From JABMQB01 sp963677475 (lineage in GTDB: Bacteria; Bacteroidota; Bacteroidia; Bacteroidales; Prolixibacteraceae), in assembly GCA_963677475.2 (NCBI GenBank), contig CAXXQD010000021.1, positions 496,001 through 560,000 of the forward strand: 64,000 nt of DNA, in the 5' to 3' direction. Positions 36,027-45,289 of the stretch are shown in pieces. The position numbers and the translations under genes were made by a program. The number at the start of each line of letters is the position of its first letter. Positions within the stretch are counted from its first letter, which is position 1. Below the pieces are notes generated by a model. The model did not search any database, was not told where the DNA came from, and saw nothing but the letters and a program-made list of their open reading frames with translations.

Positions 36027-36238
36027 TTACCCAATGAACTTGTTAATGGTATTAAACCGATTTAATTTCACAATAGCTAAAATATTTTTATGGATGCAAT
36101 TGAAGACCTGGGGGAATTCAAAGGCTAACATTATTTATTGATGGGAAACAATTTCAGGATTTAATCCGAGAATTCCAATGTTTTTTAGAAAATTGTTCAG
36201 GATTGTTTTAAAAAAATGGTTTTATCTGGTAAAAATGC

Positions 36239-36292
36239 GGGTATTAAATTCCAATTCGCCGCATAGAACCAGCGATTTGGAAATCGACACCT
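36239..36292 (+). repeat. Double-hairpin dispersed repeat, copy C
   Basis: Contains AAATTCCAATTCGCCGC and AGCGATTTGGAAATCG, matching copy B (same orientation) almost base for base in the central ~40 bp. It lies four bases beyond the stop of the amidase gene. Copies B and C bracket the peptide operon. Confidence 0.75.
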
Positions 36293-36296
36293 AAGT

Positions 36297-37895
36297 TTAT
36301 TTTATTGTTCTTTTAAAATCGGGTGCTTTTCGGTGCTGGGTTGCTTGTTCAAATGCAAAAGCAATGGACAGCAAAACAGGTTCACTATAGGCTTTCCCAA
36401 AAAATGAAATCCCGATTGGCAATCCATGTACGTAGCCAGCCGGAACTGTTATGTTTGGGTATCCGGCAATAGCTGCAGGTGATGAGCTCCCTCCCCCAAA
36501 ATGATCACCGTTCACCCAATCGATTGCCCAGGCAGGTCCATTTGTAGGCGCAAAAATGACATCGAGACGATGTTTTTCAATTTCTTTTTCAATTCCATCT
36601 TCGCGACTAAGTTTCTTGCATTCATGCAAAGCATTTATATATTCTTCCGTTTTCAAGTTGCCTTTCGACTGTGCAATTTCCATAATTTCCTGACCAAACC
36701 AAGGCATTTCTTTTTCTTTATTATCCTTGTTAAACTGAATGATTTCTTCCAGGCTTTTAAAAGGTGCGTTTGGGTGAGATTCGAGATATGCGTTTAAATC
36801 GGCTTTAAATTCATACAGCAATACTTCATACGATTGAGCGCCAAATTTTCTGTTGCTTTCAAATTCAAATTCGATGATTTCTGCACCCTGGCTTTGCATT
36901 TTTATTGATGCCTGTTTCACCAGCTCGTCAACCTCTTTGTCAAACCCCATCATATTCGTTGCCAATCCAATTCTTTTTCCTTCCAAACCATTTTTATTTA
37001 GGAATTGGGTGTAGTCGGTATAAATTTCCCCTTTTTCAATATGTGTTTCGGCATCTTCAGGGTCGAATTCTGCCAAAGCACCCAGTAGAAGGGCTGCATC
37101 GGTTACTGTTCTTGCCATTGGCCCTGCAGTATCCTGGCTATGGGCGATTGGTATAATCCCTTTTCTGCTCCATAATCCTAATGTTGGTTTGATGCCGACT
37201 ATCCCGTTTATGCCAGATGGGCAAACAATTGATCCATTGGTTTCGGTGCCAATGGCAATGGAACATAGGTTTGCCGAAACTGCTGCCCCGGACCCTGAAC
37301 TTGATCCACAGGGGCTTCGGTCGAGGCAATACGGATTTCTAACCTGGCCACCCCGGCCACTCCAGCCGCTGCTTGAATTGGTTGACCTGAAATTAGCCCA
37401 TTCGCTCAGGTTGGTTTTACCAAGCAGTACCATTCCGGCTTCCCTAATTTTTTTTACGATGAACGCATCTTTTTCAGCTCTGTTTCCCAATAATGCCAAC
37501 GATCCGGCAGTGGTTAGCATCTTATCCCCTGTATCAATATTATCTTTTATCAGGATCGGGATTCCATGTAACGGTCCTCTCATTTGATTGTTTTTCCGTT
37601 CCTTATCCATTTTTTTTGCAATGTCTAATGCATCAGGATTGAGCTCAATAACAGATTTAAGGATTTGGTCAACAATCGAAATCCGATTCAAATATTTTTG
37701 ACAAATACTTTCAGAACTTTCTTCGCCCGAAGCCATTTTTTGTTGCAATCCGGCAATTGTAACTTCATTCAATTCAAATTCGGTGAAATCAGGTGAAGGT
37801 TCGTTTGTAGCTTGAGGTTTACAATTAGCCAATCCGAAAGTTGCCAATCCGGAACCAGTTATCGCTGAGGTTTTGAAGAAAGTACGTCGTTTCAT
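36297..37895 (-). CDS. Exported amidase-signature family hydrolase
   Basis: A 532-residue amidase-signature enzyme. The N-terminus MKRRTFFKTSAITGSGLA followed by TFGLANC looks like a Tat-type or lipoprotein export signal (RR then lipobox). The Ser-cisSer-Lys triad is visible: Lys in GIPILIKDNIDTGD, and the Ser-rich loop DRSPCGSSSGSGAAVSAN with GTETNGSIVCPSGINGIVG. Members hydrolyse amides of many kinds (aryl amides, peptide amides). The extended IGISFFGKAYSEPVLLSIAF end is usual. It is not GatA, since no gatB/gatC accompany it and it is exported. Divergent from the split MFS gene. Confidence 0.88.
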   Translation of the reverse strand: MKRRTFFKTSAITGSGLATFGLANCKPQATNEPSPDFTEFELNEVTIAGLQQKMASGEESSESICQKYLNRISIVDQILKSVIELNPDALDIAKKMDKERKNNQMRGPLHGIPILIKDNIDTGDKMLTTAGSLALLGNRAEKDAFIVKKIREAGMVLLGKTNLSEWANFRSTNSSSGWSGRGGQVRNPYCLDRSPCGSSSGSGAAVSANLCSIAIGTETNGSIVCPSGINGIVGIKPTLGLWSRKGIIPIAHSQDTAGPMARTVTDAALLLGALAEFDPEDAETHIEKGEIYTDYTQFLNKNGLEGKRIGLATNMMGFDKEVDELVKQASIKMQSQGAEIIEFEFESNRKFGAQSYEVLLYEFKADLNAYLESHPNAPFKSLEEIIQFNKDNKEKEMPWFGQEIMEIAQSKGNLKTEEYINALHECKKLSREDGIEKEIEKHRLDVIFAPTNGPAWAIDWVNGDHFGGGSSSPAAIAGYPNITVPAGYVHGLPIGISFFGKAYSEPVLLSIAFAFEQATQHRKAPDFKRTIK

Positions 37896-38718
37896 ATTAA
37901 ATAGTCAAATAATTATTCCAATGGTTCTAATAAAGCTTTAAGGCTATTAAAGTTACATAACTTTATACCCGGTTGTTCATCCTAAATATTAAATGTAATT
38001 TACGCGCACTTATAAATTGATTATGGTGAAGAAGCTTTTAAAGGAATTTGACCTCTATATTATCTTCAGTATTACCTTATTTGCCGTTATGGGTGTTGCC
38101 AGTATTACCCCGGCATTCCCGAGCATTATCAAGCACTATGGGCTTACCGCAAAACAAGTTGGTTATTTAATCACTGTGTTTACCCTTCCGGGAATAATCA
38201 TCACACCTGTACTGGGTATGCTTGCCGACCGATATGGGCGAAAAACGATATTGGTACCGTCCATGTTATTATTTGGGGGTGCAGGATTTTTGTGTGCTTT
38301 TCAGAATGAATATCAAGGATTGCTATTGATGCGTTTTTTTCAAGGAATTGGGGCAGCTTCGCTTGGGGCATTGAATGTGACTTTAATTGGCGATTTATTT
38401 GAAGGAGAAAGAAGGTCGCAGGCCATGGGCTACAATGCCAGTGTTTTAAGTATTGGTACTGCATCGTTCCCGGCAATTGGAGGTTTGCTGGCTGCATTTA
38501 ACTGGCATTATGCTTTTTTACTTCCAGTGTTAATTATCCCGTTTGCCTTTGTGGTTGTATTTAAGCTAAAAACGCCTGAAATAAAAAGTACTGTTTCTGT
38601 TAAAGCTTATCTTTTGAAAGTTTGGAAAACGATCAACCAAAAGAAAGCTTGGGGGCTTTTCATTGCCAATATTTTGGTTTTTATAATTCTTTACGGGGCA
38701 TTGTTGTCGTTTTTCCCC

Positions 38719-38725
38719 TTGTTAA
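38719..38725 (+). repeat. Target site duplication, left copy (TTGTTAA)
   Basis: TTGTTAA directly precedes the left inverted end of the IS and is repeated at its other side (40250-40256). Confidence 0.9.
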
Positions 38726-40183
38726 CTAATCTTTATACACATCTTTTATTGCAATTTCATAGCCTTTGGCTAATATATTAAAGGCAGCCAGTCCATTCTT
38801 GATTGTTATATAGCCTGGTGGTCCATGTGAACTATATCCACTCCAATTATCTAAGCGAGCAAGAATCCAAGCAGCCCATGCCATACTGTTTCTATAATAA
38901 GGATTCTTTTGCTTTGTGGTTTTACCTTCAACTTGTAAAAGCAACATTGAAAGGAGCTTTAATTCTGCATTTGTAAATTGGGCACTTGCATTAATATTTA
39001 AGTCAGGCTGATCGATTGCATGCTTTAAGTTCATTAACGATATGGCTATCTGAAGAGACAAGACTGTCAGCTTTTTTAATGCTGATCCAGAACCCATTTG
39101 AGCGGATTCAACCTCCAAACCTTTGGTTTTCATAACTCTAAAAAGCTCTTCAATAAGCCACCTGTCTTTGTACCATTTAATACATGAGATTGCATCAGCT
39201 GGCCCTTGTATTGAATGAGTTGTTAATAGCCTCCACAATATCGGTCCTTCTCCTTCCGGGATTGATGTAGGGACTTCTCTAGCTTCAATAGCCCAAAGTT
39301 CCACATGACCGGGGTATTTTTTTACATCACACTTTGAAGGCCTAAGAAGTTTTACATTAGCATATCTAACCTCAATTGATATGTTCCTTGACTTTCTTTT
39401 ATTATTACCTTTAAGACTCAGGCTGTATTGGCATTCAACATTTTTTTGAGCCAGAGTTTTATAAAGTTTTTCTTCAGATTTGTAAAGTTTTCGGTCGGAT
39501 CGGGATCTAACTAAAATATGAGTTTTATGATCCGGAATATCTACAAACTCTTCATATATATCAGATTCCCTATCGCCAATAATTGTTACCATAGGAGCTT
39601 TAGATAGGACTTCCTTGCTTTTCATTGCAGACTCAATCCATCGGTATGATTCTTTTTCTGTAATGGGTAAGCATTGATAGTTTCGTTCATGTTTATTCTT
39701 GCCTCCTTTTTCTCTATTCCATATATGAACATTTGAAAAACCTAATAGAGTGCGGGACGCAGCATCTACTGCCAATGATGGGTGGCAAAAGAAACCATTC
39801 TGATATTTTAATCTAACCGGGCCAATATCTTTATCATCAGCATCAATGCGCCCTGTAAGCCCAGCATAGTTTATTTCAGTGGTATCCTGAATAGACAGTA
39901 CGTGCTTGCATTCCAAATTTGCTTTGCAAGTATTGTATAATCCCAAAGAAAGGTCTTCATAACTATAGCTTTTATTGTTAAGCATCCTATAGGCTCCTAT
40001 TTTATCTGATAGTGTCGAACTAAATTTATTGACAACTGCTTTTCCAAAGTTAAACATATCAACCATGATTTTATCCGCTCTTTTTTCAAGTCTTGAATCT
40101 GGCAAAAAACCATTAAAAACACCCTCTATATCTCTGATTACCACACCTTTAATATACAAAAATAAAATTGAACCAGCAAGCAT
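38726..40183 (-). CDS. IS4-family (Tn5/IS50-like) DDE transposase
   Basis: This 485-residue transposase has an N-terminal Tn5-type DNA-binding region (LPDSRLEKRADKIM, then GAYRMLNNKSYSYEDL). The DDE core shows SIQDTTEINYAGL (first Asp), TIIGDRESDIYEEF (second Asp) and the IS4 Y-R-E-K signature YKDRWLIEELFRVMKTKGLE (catalytic Glu). The frame is intact, so the element may be active. The start at 40183 is the first ATG; a later start near residue 40 is possible. Confidence 0.93.
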   Translation of the reverse strand: MLAGSILFLYIKGVVIRDIEGVFNGFLPDSRLEKRADKIMVDMFNFGKAVVNKFSSTLSDKIGAYRMLNNKSYSYEDLSLGLYNTCKANLECKHVLSIQDTTEINYAGLTGRIDADDKDIGPVRLKYQNGFFCHPSLAVDAASRTLLGFSNVHIWNREKGGKNKHERNYQCLPITEKESYRWIESAMKSKEVLSKAPMVTIIGDRESDIYEEFVDIPDHKTHILVRSRSDRKLYKSEEKLYKTLAQKNVECQYSLSLKGNNKRKSRNISIEVRYANVKLLRPSKCDVKKYPGHVELWAIEAREVPTSIPEGEGPILWRLLTTHSIQGPADAISCIKWYKDRWLIEELFRVMKTKGLEVESAQMGSGSALKKLTVLSLQIAISLMNLKHAIDQPDLNINASAQFTNAELKLLSMLLLQVEGKTTKQKNPYYRNSMAWAAWILARLDNWSGYSSHGPPGYITIKNGLAAFNILAKGYEIAIKDVYKD

Positions 40184-40249
40184 ATGATGTTGATAATCAG
40201 GCTTTTATGTTGTTTTTTCTTTTGTCTGATATTTGTGTATAAAGATTAG
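38726..40249 (-). mobile_element. IS4-family insertion sequence, 1,524 bp
   Basis: The ends are perfect 16-bp inverted repeats: CTAATCTTTATACACA (38726-38741) and TGTGTATAAAGATTAG (40234-40249). It carries one transposase gene whose stop codon TAG is formed by the first bases of the left inverted repeat. The 7-bp duplication could be read as 5 bp if one base each is assigned to the IR. No passenger genes. Confidence 0.93.
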
Positions 40250-40256
40250 TTGTTAA
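40250..40256 (+). repeat. Target site duplication, right copy (TTGTTAA)
   Basis: Exact repeat of 38719-38725 immediately beyond the right inverted end. Confidence 0.9.
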
Positions 40257-40755
40257 TGGAAGAGCGGTTTCAGGCAAATTCGCTGGTTATAGGTTTGTGT
40301 ATGTCGCTTATGTCGCTTACCACTGCTACTTGTTCATCGCAACTTGGGAGGGTGCTCAAAAAGTTTAAGGCGAATGACCTTTTATATTTTAGTTCGATTA
40401 TTTATGCAATTTCATTGGTAATATTGGCATTTGCAAGCAATTGGGCGCTTTTGGTTTTGTCCATTCTTTTATTTGGTGTTGCCCATGGTTTTTTTCTGCC
40501 CAATATTCAGACTATTATGGTCGGGCTAACTGCATTATCAGAAAGGGCAGCTTTTATGTCAATTAATGGGATGGTGTTGAGGATAGGGCAGACCCTTGGG
40601 CCCATTGTGGCAGCATTCTTTTATTTTAATAATCAGTTGTATTTGGTTTTCCTGCTAACAGCCATCATTGCTATTCTTATGGCAATCGTACTTAAATTGA
40701 TGGTTGGGAAATCGGGTTAGCTGAATACCTTGAGCAAAAACTGAGGAAACAATTC

Positions 40756-41808
40756 TTATCGTTTGCTATACATTTCTTCGTAATATTTTTGATAATCGCC
40801 TGATGTTACGTTGTTCATCCATTCTTCATTGGCAAGGTACCAGTCGATGGTTTTATCAAGGCCTTCTTCAAACTGGAGCGATGGTTCCCATTCAAGCTCT
40901 TTTTTCAGTTTTGTGGCATCAATAGCATATCTTAAATCGTGGCCAGCACGATCGGTCACATAAGTAATCAATTTTTCAGATTCGCCTTGTTCGCGTCCGA
41001 GTTTTTGATCCATAATGCTGCACATAAGTTTTATGAGGTCGATGTTGGTCCATTCGTTGAACCCGCCAATATTATACGTTTCGCCAATTATACCTTTATG
41101 GAAAATGACATCGATGGCAGCGGCATGGTCTTCAACCCAAAGCCAGTCGCGAACATTTTCTCCTTTGCCGTATACCGGGAGTGCTTTTTTGTTCCGGATA
41201 TTATTAATAAAAAGCGGGATTAGCTTCTCTGGAAACTGAAATGAACCGTAATTGTTGGAGCAATTGGAAATTAAAGAAGGCAAGCCAAATGTATCGTGAT
41301 AAGCCCTTACAAAATGGTCGGAACTTGCTTTTGCTGCTGAATATGGACTATGTGGGTCGTAGGCAGTTTCTTCGGTAAACATTCCTTTTTCGCCCAAAGA
41401 ACCATAAACCTCGTCGGTTGATATGTGATAGAATTTCTTAGTTGAAAAATTATCTTTCCAAATGTGTTTTGCCGCATTCAGAAGGTTAACTGTACCAACA
41501 ACATTGGTAAAAACGAATTCCAGGGGATTGGAGATTGACCTGTCGACATGTGATTCGGCTGCCAAATGGATTACCCCGTCAAATTGTTTTTCTTCGAATA
41601 GTTGCTGAATAAAATCGGCATCAACAATATCGCCTTTTACAAACTCATAGTTCGGTTTGTTTTCAACATCTTTAAGGTTAGCCAGATTGCCTGCATAGGT
41701 CAATTTATCTAAATTGACAATTTTATAATCAGGGTATTTATTTACAAAAAGACGAACAACATGCGAGCCTATAAATCCGGCCCCTCCGGTAATTAGTATC
41801 GTTTTCAT
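40756..41808 (-). CDS. rfbB: dTDP-glucose 4,6-dehydratase
   Basis: I choose ATG 41808, so the protein (350 residues) opens MKTILITGGAGFIGSHVVRL with the NAD-binding GxxGxxG. STDEVYGSLG and the YSAAKASSDHFVRAYHDT catalytic YxxxK follow; RDWLWVEDHAAAIDVIFHKG is the family hallmark. It makes dTDP-4-keto-6-deoxyglucose for rhamnose and related deoxysugars. The rfbA, rfbC and rfbD partners are not in the window. galE lies next, on the same strand but behind its own terminator. Together they supply surface glycan precursors. Confidence 0.95.
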   Translation of the reverse strand: MKTILITGGAGFIGSHVVRLFVNKYPDYKIVNLDKLTYAGNLANLKDVENKPNYEFVKGDIVDADFIQQLFEEKQFDGVIHLAAESHVDRSISNPLEFVFTNVVGTVNLLNAAKHIWKDNFSTKKFYHISTDEVYGSLGEKGMFTEETAYDPHSPYSAAKASSDHFVRAYHDTFGLPSLISNCSNNYGSFQFPEKLIPLFINNIRNKKALPVYGKGENVRDWLWVEDHAAAIDVIFHKGIIGETYNIGGFNEWTNIDLIKLMCSIMDQKLGREQGESEKLITYVTDRAGHDLRYAIDATKLKKELEWEPSLQFEEGLDKTIDWYLANEEWMNNVTSGDYQKYYEEMYSKR

Positions 41809-41940
41809 ATCCTTAATAGTTTTAAGATGCAAGTATCAAGACACAAGACTAAAAAATGCACTGTGTTAATACAACTTTATTCTTTTAATTTGAGCTAACG
41901 AATATACAATTTCTGTTTGTGCCCACACAATTGCAGACAT

Positions 41941-41971
41941 AAAAAAGGTTCTGCTTACCCAACAGAACCTT
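41941..41971 (-). terminator. Intrinsic terminator downstream of galE
   Basis: On the minus strand AAGGTTCTG pairs with CAGAACCTT (41971-41963 with 41953-41945) and TTTT follows. It lies 20 bases after the galE stop. Confidence 0.8.
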
Positions 41972-41991
41972 AAACTGAATATTTATTCTTT

Positions 41992-43020
41992 TTATTTTAT
42001 TCCTCTGATATTTTTTTCCCAATTCCATGCGGAAAGCAAGGTTTCATTCAAACCAATTTCGGCTTTCCACCCTAATTCTTCATTGGCAAGTGTTGTGTCG
42101 GCCCATATTTTTTCAACGTCGCCAGCACGACGATCCACAATTTTATAGTCGAGTTTGATTCCGGTTGCTTTTTCAAATCCATTCACAATTTGCAGGACAG
42201 ATAATCCGTTCCCAGTTCCCAGGTTGAAGATTTCGTAGTTCTTTTTGTTTTTGTCCGTTAATAACCTGTTTATTGCAATTACATGTGCTTTTGCCAGGTC
42301 AACCACATTGATATAATCCCTGATAGCTGATCCGTCTGGTGTATTGTAATCATTTCCATAAACACTTAATGCTCCTCTGATTCCAGCTGCAGACTGGGTA
42401 ATAAAAGGCACTAAATTTTGAGGAACACCTAATGGTAATTCTCCGATAAGTGCTGATTTATGCGCACCAATTGGATTAAAATACCTAAGCGCAATCCCCT
42501 TTAATTGAGGATTAACTTTTAAGGTATCGCTCATGATATCTTCATTAACCCGTTTGGTATTTCCATATGGCGACTCTGCATCTTTTCGTGGGGTTGTTTC
42601 CGTTACCGGAAGTTTATCCGGCTGCCCATAAACAGTACACGATGAGGAAAAAACCAGGTTTGGTACCTTATATTTTATTTGGCAATCGAGAATGTTCATT
42701 AACGAAACCAGGTTGTTCCGATAGTAGTGCAACGGAATATTTACGGATTCGCCAACAGCTTTTGATGCGGCAAAATGGATAATTGCTTTTATATCCTGAT
42801 TTCGTTTAAAAAAATCATCGGTTTTAGCCTGGTCAGCTAAATTAAATTCTTCAAAATCTGGTTTTATTCCCGAAATCTTTTGGATATTATCCAAAACACT
42901 TTTATCGGAGTTTGAAAGGTCATCAACGATTATTACTTCGTATCCTTTGCTTTGTAACTCGACAACTGTATGTGATCCGATGTACCCGGTACCACCGGTA
43001 ACCAATATTTTCTCTGACAT
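41992..43020 (-). CDS. galE: UDP-glucose 4-epimerase
   Basis: A 342-residue extended SDR. ILVTGGTGYIGSHTVVELQS is the NAD site, VFSSSCTVYGQPDKLPVTE and ESPYGNTKRVNED hold the catalytic Ser and YxxxK, and RYFNPIGAHKSALIGE is GalE-specific. It interconverts UDP-glucose and UDP-galactose in the cytoplasm, for the Leloir pathway and glycan synthesis. It has a terminator of its own and is divergent from the HU-SPOR gene. Confidence 0.95.
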   Translation of the reverse strand: MSEKILVTGGTGYIGSHTVVELQSKGYEVIIVDDLSNSDKSVLDNIQKISGIKPDFEEFNLADQAKTDDFFKRNQDIKAIIHFAASKAVGESVNIPLHYYRNNLVSLMNILDCQIKYKVPNLVFSSSCTVYGQPDKLPVTETTPRKDAESPYGNTKRVNEDIMSDTLKVNPQLKGIALRYFNPIGAHKSALIGELPLGVPQNLVPFITQSAAGIRGALSVYGNDYNTPDGSAIRDYINVVDLAKAHVIAINRLLTDKNKKNYEIFNLGTGNGLSVLQIVNGFEKATGIKLDYKIVDRRAGDVEKIWADTTLANEELGWKAEIGLNETLLSAWNWEKNIRGIK

Positions 43021-43113
43021 TATTTATGTTTTTTTCAAAATTAGAAAAATATATAGTTGATCTCTTTCAAATCTATTTATTTTTAAAATATGTTCGCAAA
43101 TAATTAAAAAGAC

Positions 43114-43121
43114 TAATTTTG
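43114..43121 (+). promoter_or_regulatory. Bacteroidota -7 box (TAATTTTG)
   Basis: TAATTTTG fits TAnnTTTG, 19 bases before the GTG start of the HU-SPOR gene. The -33 region is not a clear TTTG. Confidence 0.35.
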
Positions 43122-43140
43122 TTTACTAAAATTCCTTGCT

Positions 43141-44088
43141 GTGAGATTAAGCCATTATATAAAAGAATTAATTTACGAACATGAATATGTAATAGTTCCA
43201 GGACTTGGGGCTTTTGTGTCTAATTACAAACCTGCTACTATTAAAGAAGAAGATGGGGTTCTTCATCCTCCTTCGAAAGAAATAACGTTTAGCAGCAAGT
43301 TAAAAAACAACGATGGGCTGCTAATAAAATATATTTCTGAAGTTGAGGGGATTACTGATCTGTCGGCAAGCAGAAAAATTGAAAAAGAAAAAGACTCTAT
43401 TCTTTACCAATTAAATAATGGTGAAAAAATTGATGTTGAGGGAATCGGTTTTTTGTATTTAAATGAGGATAAACAAATTTGTTTTGAACCTGATATAAAG
43501 GATAATTTATTAGTTGAATCGTTTGGTTTAGAGCCTGCTGGTAAGAAAGAGGAAAGTGTTGGGGATGAGAATAAGATTGTAATAAATGAAACGCAAGATA
43601 TCGGGAAGAAAAAATGGTCTGTTTGGATATGGATACTGCTTGTCCCGCTGATTAGTGCTGGAATTTTTATTTATTTGAATTATAAATATCCACCACAGAA
43701 TGATATACCTGTTGAAAAATCAGGGGAAATCAAAAAAGACACCATTTTAGCAAAAGAAGAGATAGTTCCAAGTGACACAATGGTGACCGAAAATGCAGAA
43801 AAAGATACTGTTTCAAGTGATACAACCCAAAGTGTGGAACAGAAAACTGATACCGGGCAGGTCTATTATCTGGTTGGAGGTAGCTTTGGTGTAAAAGCAA
43901 ATGCAGATAAATATTTTAATCGGGTAAAGGCTTTGGGCTATGAACCTGTTCATTTGGGGAAACAAGGCAATTTGTATGTAGTTGCTGTGGAAAAATATTT
44001 TAGTTTGGATGCTGCCGAGAATGCGCAACGTGAATTTTTGGCGAGGGAACCAAAATCCGGGGTTTGGATAATGCCAATTGATCAGTAA
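43141..44088 (+). CDS. HU-CCDC81 / SPOR-domain membrane protein
   Basis: The start codon is GTG and the product has 315 residues. Residues 1-~115 form the Bacteroidota HU-CCDC81 double module (YIKELIYEHEYVIVPGLGAF near the start, LNNGEKIDVEGIGFLYLNED later). A single helix, VWIWILLVPLISAGIFIYLN, spans the membrane at about residue 165. A Thr/Glu/Asp-rich linker leads to a C-terminal SPOR domain (YYLVGGSFGVKANADKYFNR), which binds denuded peptidoglycan at division septa. HU-SPOR proteins thus may link DNA or cytoplasmic partners to septal peptidoglycan. The next gene overlaps or abuts it. Confidence 0.9.
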   Translation: MRLSHYIKELIYEHEYVIVPGLGAFVSNYKPATIKEEDGVLHPPSKEITFSSKLKNNDGLLIKYISEVEGITDLSASRKIEKEKDSILYQLNNGEKIDVEGIGFLYLNEDKQICFEPDIKDNLLVESFGLEPAGKKEESVGDENKIVINETQDIGKKKWSVWIWILLVPLISAGIFIYLNYKYPPQNDIPVEKSGEIKKDTILAKEEIVPSDTMVTENAEKDTVSSDTTQSVEQKTDTGQVYYLVGGSFGVKANADKYFNRVKALGYEPVHLGKQGNLYVVAVEKYFSLDAAENAQREFLAREPKSGVWIMPIDQ

Positions 44089-44107
44089 ATGTTTGAGAGG
44101 GGAGATA

Positions 44108-45268
44108 TTGGTGGAGTGGATTTATAAAACAATATCAAGCAAAGCGCCAGGTGTTTTTGAGCTTGAGTTACGTGAATGTGTTGAGCAACTGGAATTACTT
44201 TCGAAGGCAGTTTCATTGTCAACTCCAATTGTCCGATTAAATATTTTTATTGGATCCGAGAGTTGCAATGAGTTTTTTGAAAAAAAGGACACAATCGAAA
44301 AGTTTTTAGCTGCATTTGAACCGTTTCATTTTATAAATGAAATTATTCCCCAGAAGGCATTTGACCGGCAGATAGCCTTCAAAGCAATGTGTTTTCAACC
44401 TGTGGGAAGGGAGTTTACTGTTCAGACAGAAAATAATGGCTCATGTAAATTTATAGAGATAGCATTGGAGGATTATAGTTTGTTTTTAACAAGTACAAGT
44501 TCGTTTGTAGGGAAAACAAACATTGATTCAAGCTTATGTTTGCAAAGTACACATAAAACTCTGAAAAACAGAAAACTTGAGCTTGGAGATGTGGTAAGGC
44601 AATGGAATTTTATTGGTGGGATATTAGATGAGCAAAACCAGGATGATAATTTGGTTCAGACCTACCAGGAGTTCAACGATGTTCGGTCGCTTTACTATAA
44701 AAAGGGTAATTTTAAACATGGCTTTCCGTCGGCCACGGGGATAGGGATGGATATACCTGGGATTATCCTCCAAACCATTTCTGTTTCAGAAAACCCTGGA
44801 ATAAAGATTATCCCGATAAATAATCCATTGCAAAAACCAGCGCATAAATATTCGGACAAAGAGCTGGTAGGAATTTCGGACGAACGCACCAAAACCACAC
44901 CCAAATTTGAACGGGCAAAAGCTGTTTTAAGCGATAACGGCTTATGGTTATTTGTATCTGGCACTGCAGCCATTGAGGGAGAGGCTAGCCTTGAAAACAG
45001 TAACGTCGAAGCTCAGGCTGTATTTACGATCGATTTAATTAGCAAGCTGGCATCAAAGGAAAACTTACTGGCGCACGGAATTGATTTACAAAATAAGAAT
45101 CTTGTGCCAGAAACTTTTAGGGCATATATAAAGCACGAAAGTGATTATAACATGGTACGTAATGTTTGTAATAGTTTTTTTGGCAATATTCCGGGTCTGG
45201 TATTGGTAGCAGATATATGTAGAAAAGATTTGCTTCTTGAAATTGAATGCGAATATTCCGTACATTAA
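44108..45268 (+). CDS. Chorismatase-like enzyme (FkbO/Hyg5/XanB2 family)
   Basis: About 386 residues, made of two RidA/trimer-barrel-like halves. VVRQWNFIGGILDEQNQDDN, FNDVRSLYYKKGNF and FPSATGIGMDIPGI, then FERAKAVLSDNGLWLFVSGT, match the chorismatase family. These enzymes hydrolyse chorismate to dihydroxycyclohexadienoate or hydroxybenzoates. 3- or 4-hydroxybenzoate so made primes aryl-polyene or xanthomonadin-type pigments in other bacteria. Which product forms here cannot be told. The start is uncertain: TTG 44078 overlaps the HU-SPOR stop, while TTG 44108 or GTG 44111 sit behind a GAGAGGGGAG site. It is probably cotranscribed with the HU-SPOR gene. Confidence 0.8.
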   Translation: MVEWIYKTISSKAPGVFELELRECVEQLELLSKAVSLSTPIVRLNIFIGSESCNEFFEKKDTIEKFLAAFEPFHFINEIIPQKAFDRQIAFKAMCFQPVGREFTVQTENNGSCKFIEIALEDYSLFLTSTSSFVGKTNIDSSLCLQSTHKTLKNRKLELGDVVRQWNFIGGILDEQNQDDNLVQTYQEFNDVRSLYYKKGNFKHGFPSATGIGMDIPGIILQTISVSENPGIKIIPINNPLQKPAHKYSDKELVGISDERTKTTPKFERAKAVLSDNGLWLFVSGTAAIEGEASLENSNVEAQAVFTIDLISKLASKENLLAHGIDLQNKNLVPETFRAYIKHESDYNMVRNVCNSFFGNIPGLVLVADICRKDLLLEIECEYSVH

Positions 45269-45289
45269 TCGTGGCTTAAACAAATAATA

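Larger units (their letters stand above)
38023..40720 (+). pseudogene. MFS efflux transporter disrupted by an IS4-family element
   Basis: Two pieces of one major facilitator gene: codons from ATG 38023 to 38725 (six-seven membrane helices, motif A GMLADRYGRKTILVPS) and 40257-40720 (the remaining helices). Removing the IS and one copy of the TTGTTAA target repeat restores a seamless frame, LLSFFPLLMEERFQANSL, for a ~388-residue transporter of normal length. It resembles drug or metabolite efflux pumps of the Bcr/arabinose type. The insertion lies in a loop after about helix seven. Both halves are otherwise intact, so the insertion is recent. Confidence 0.92.

Noticed and set aside
35905..36141. 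78-codon plus-strand frame upstream of the peptide gene
   Set aside because: Composition is arbitrary and it runs through the GC-rich inverted repeat; no start signal or family likeness.
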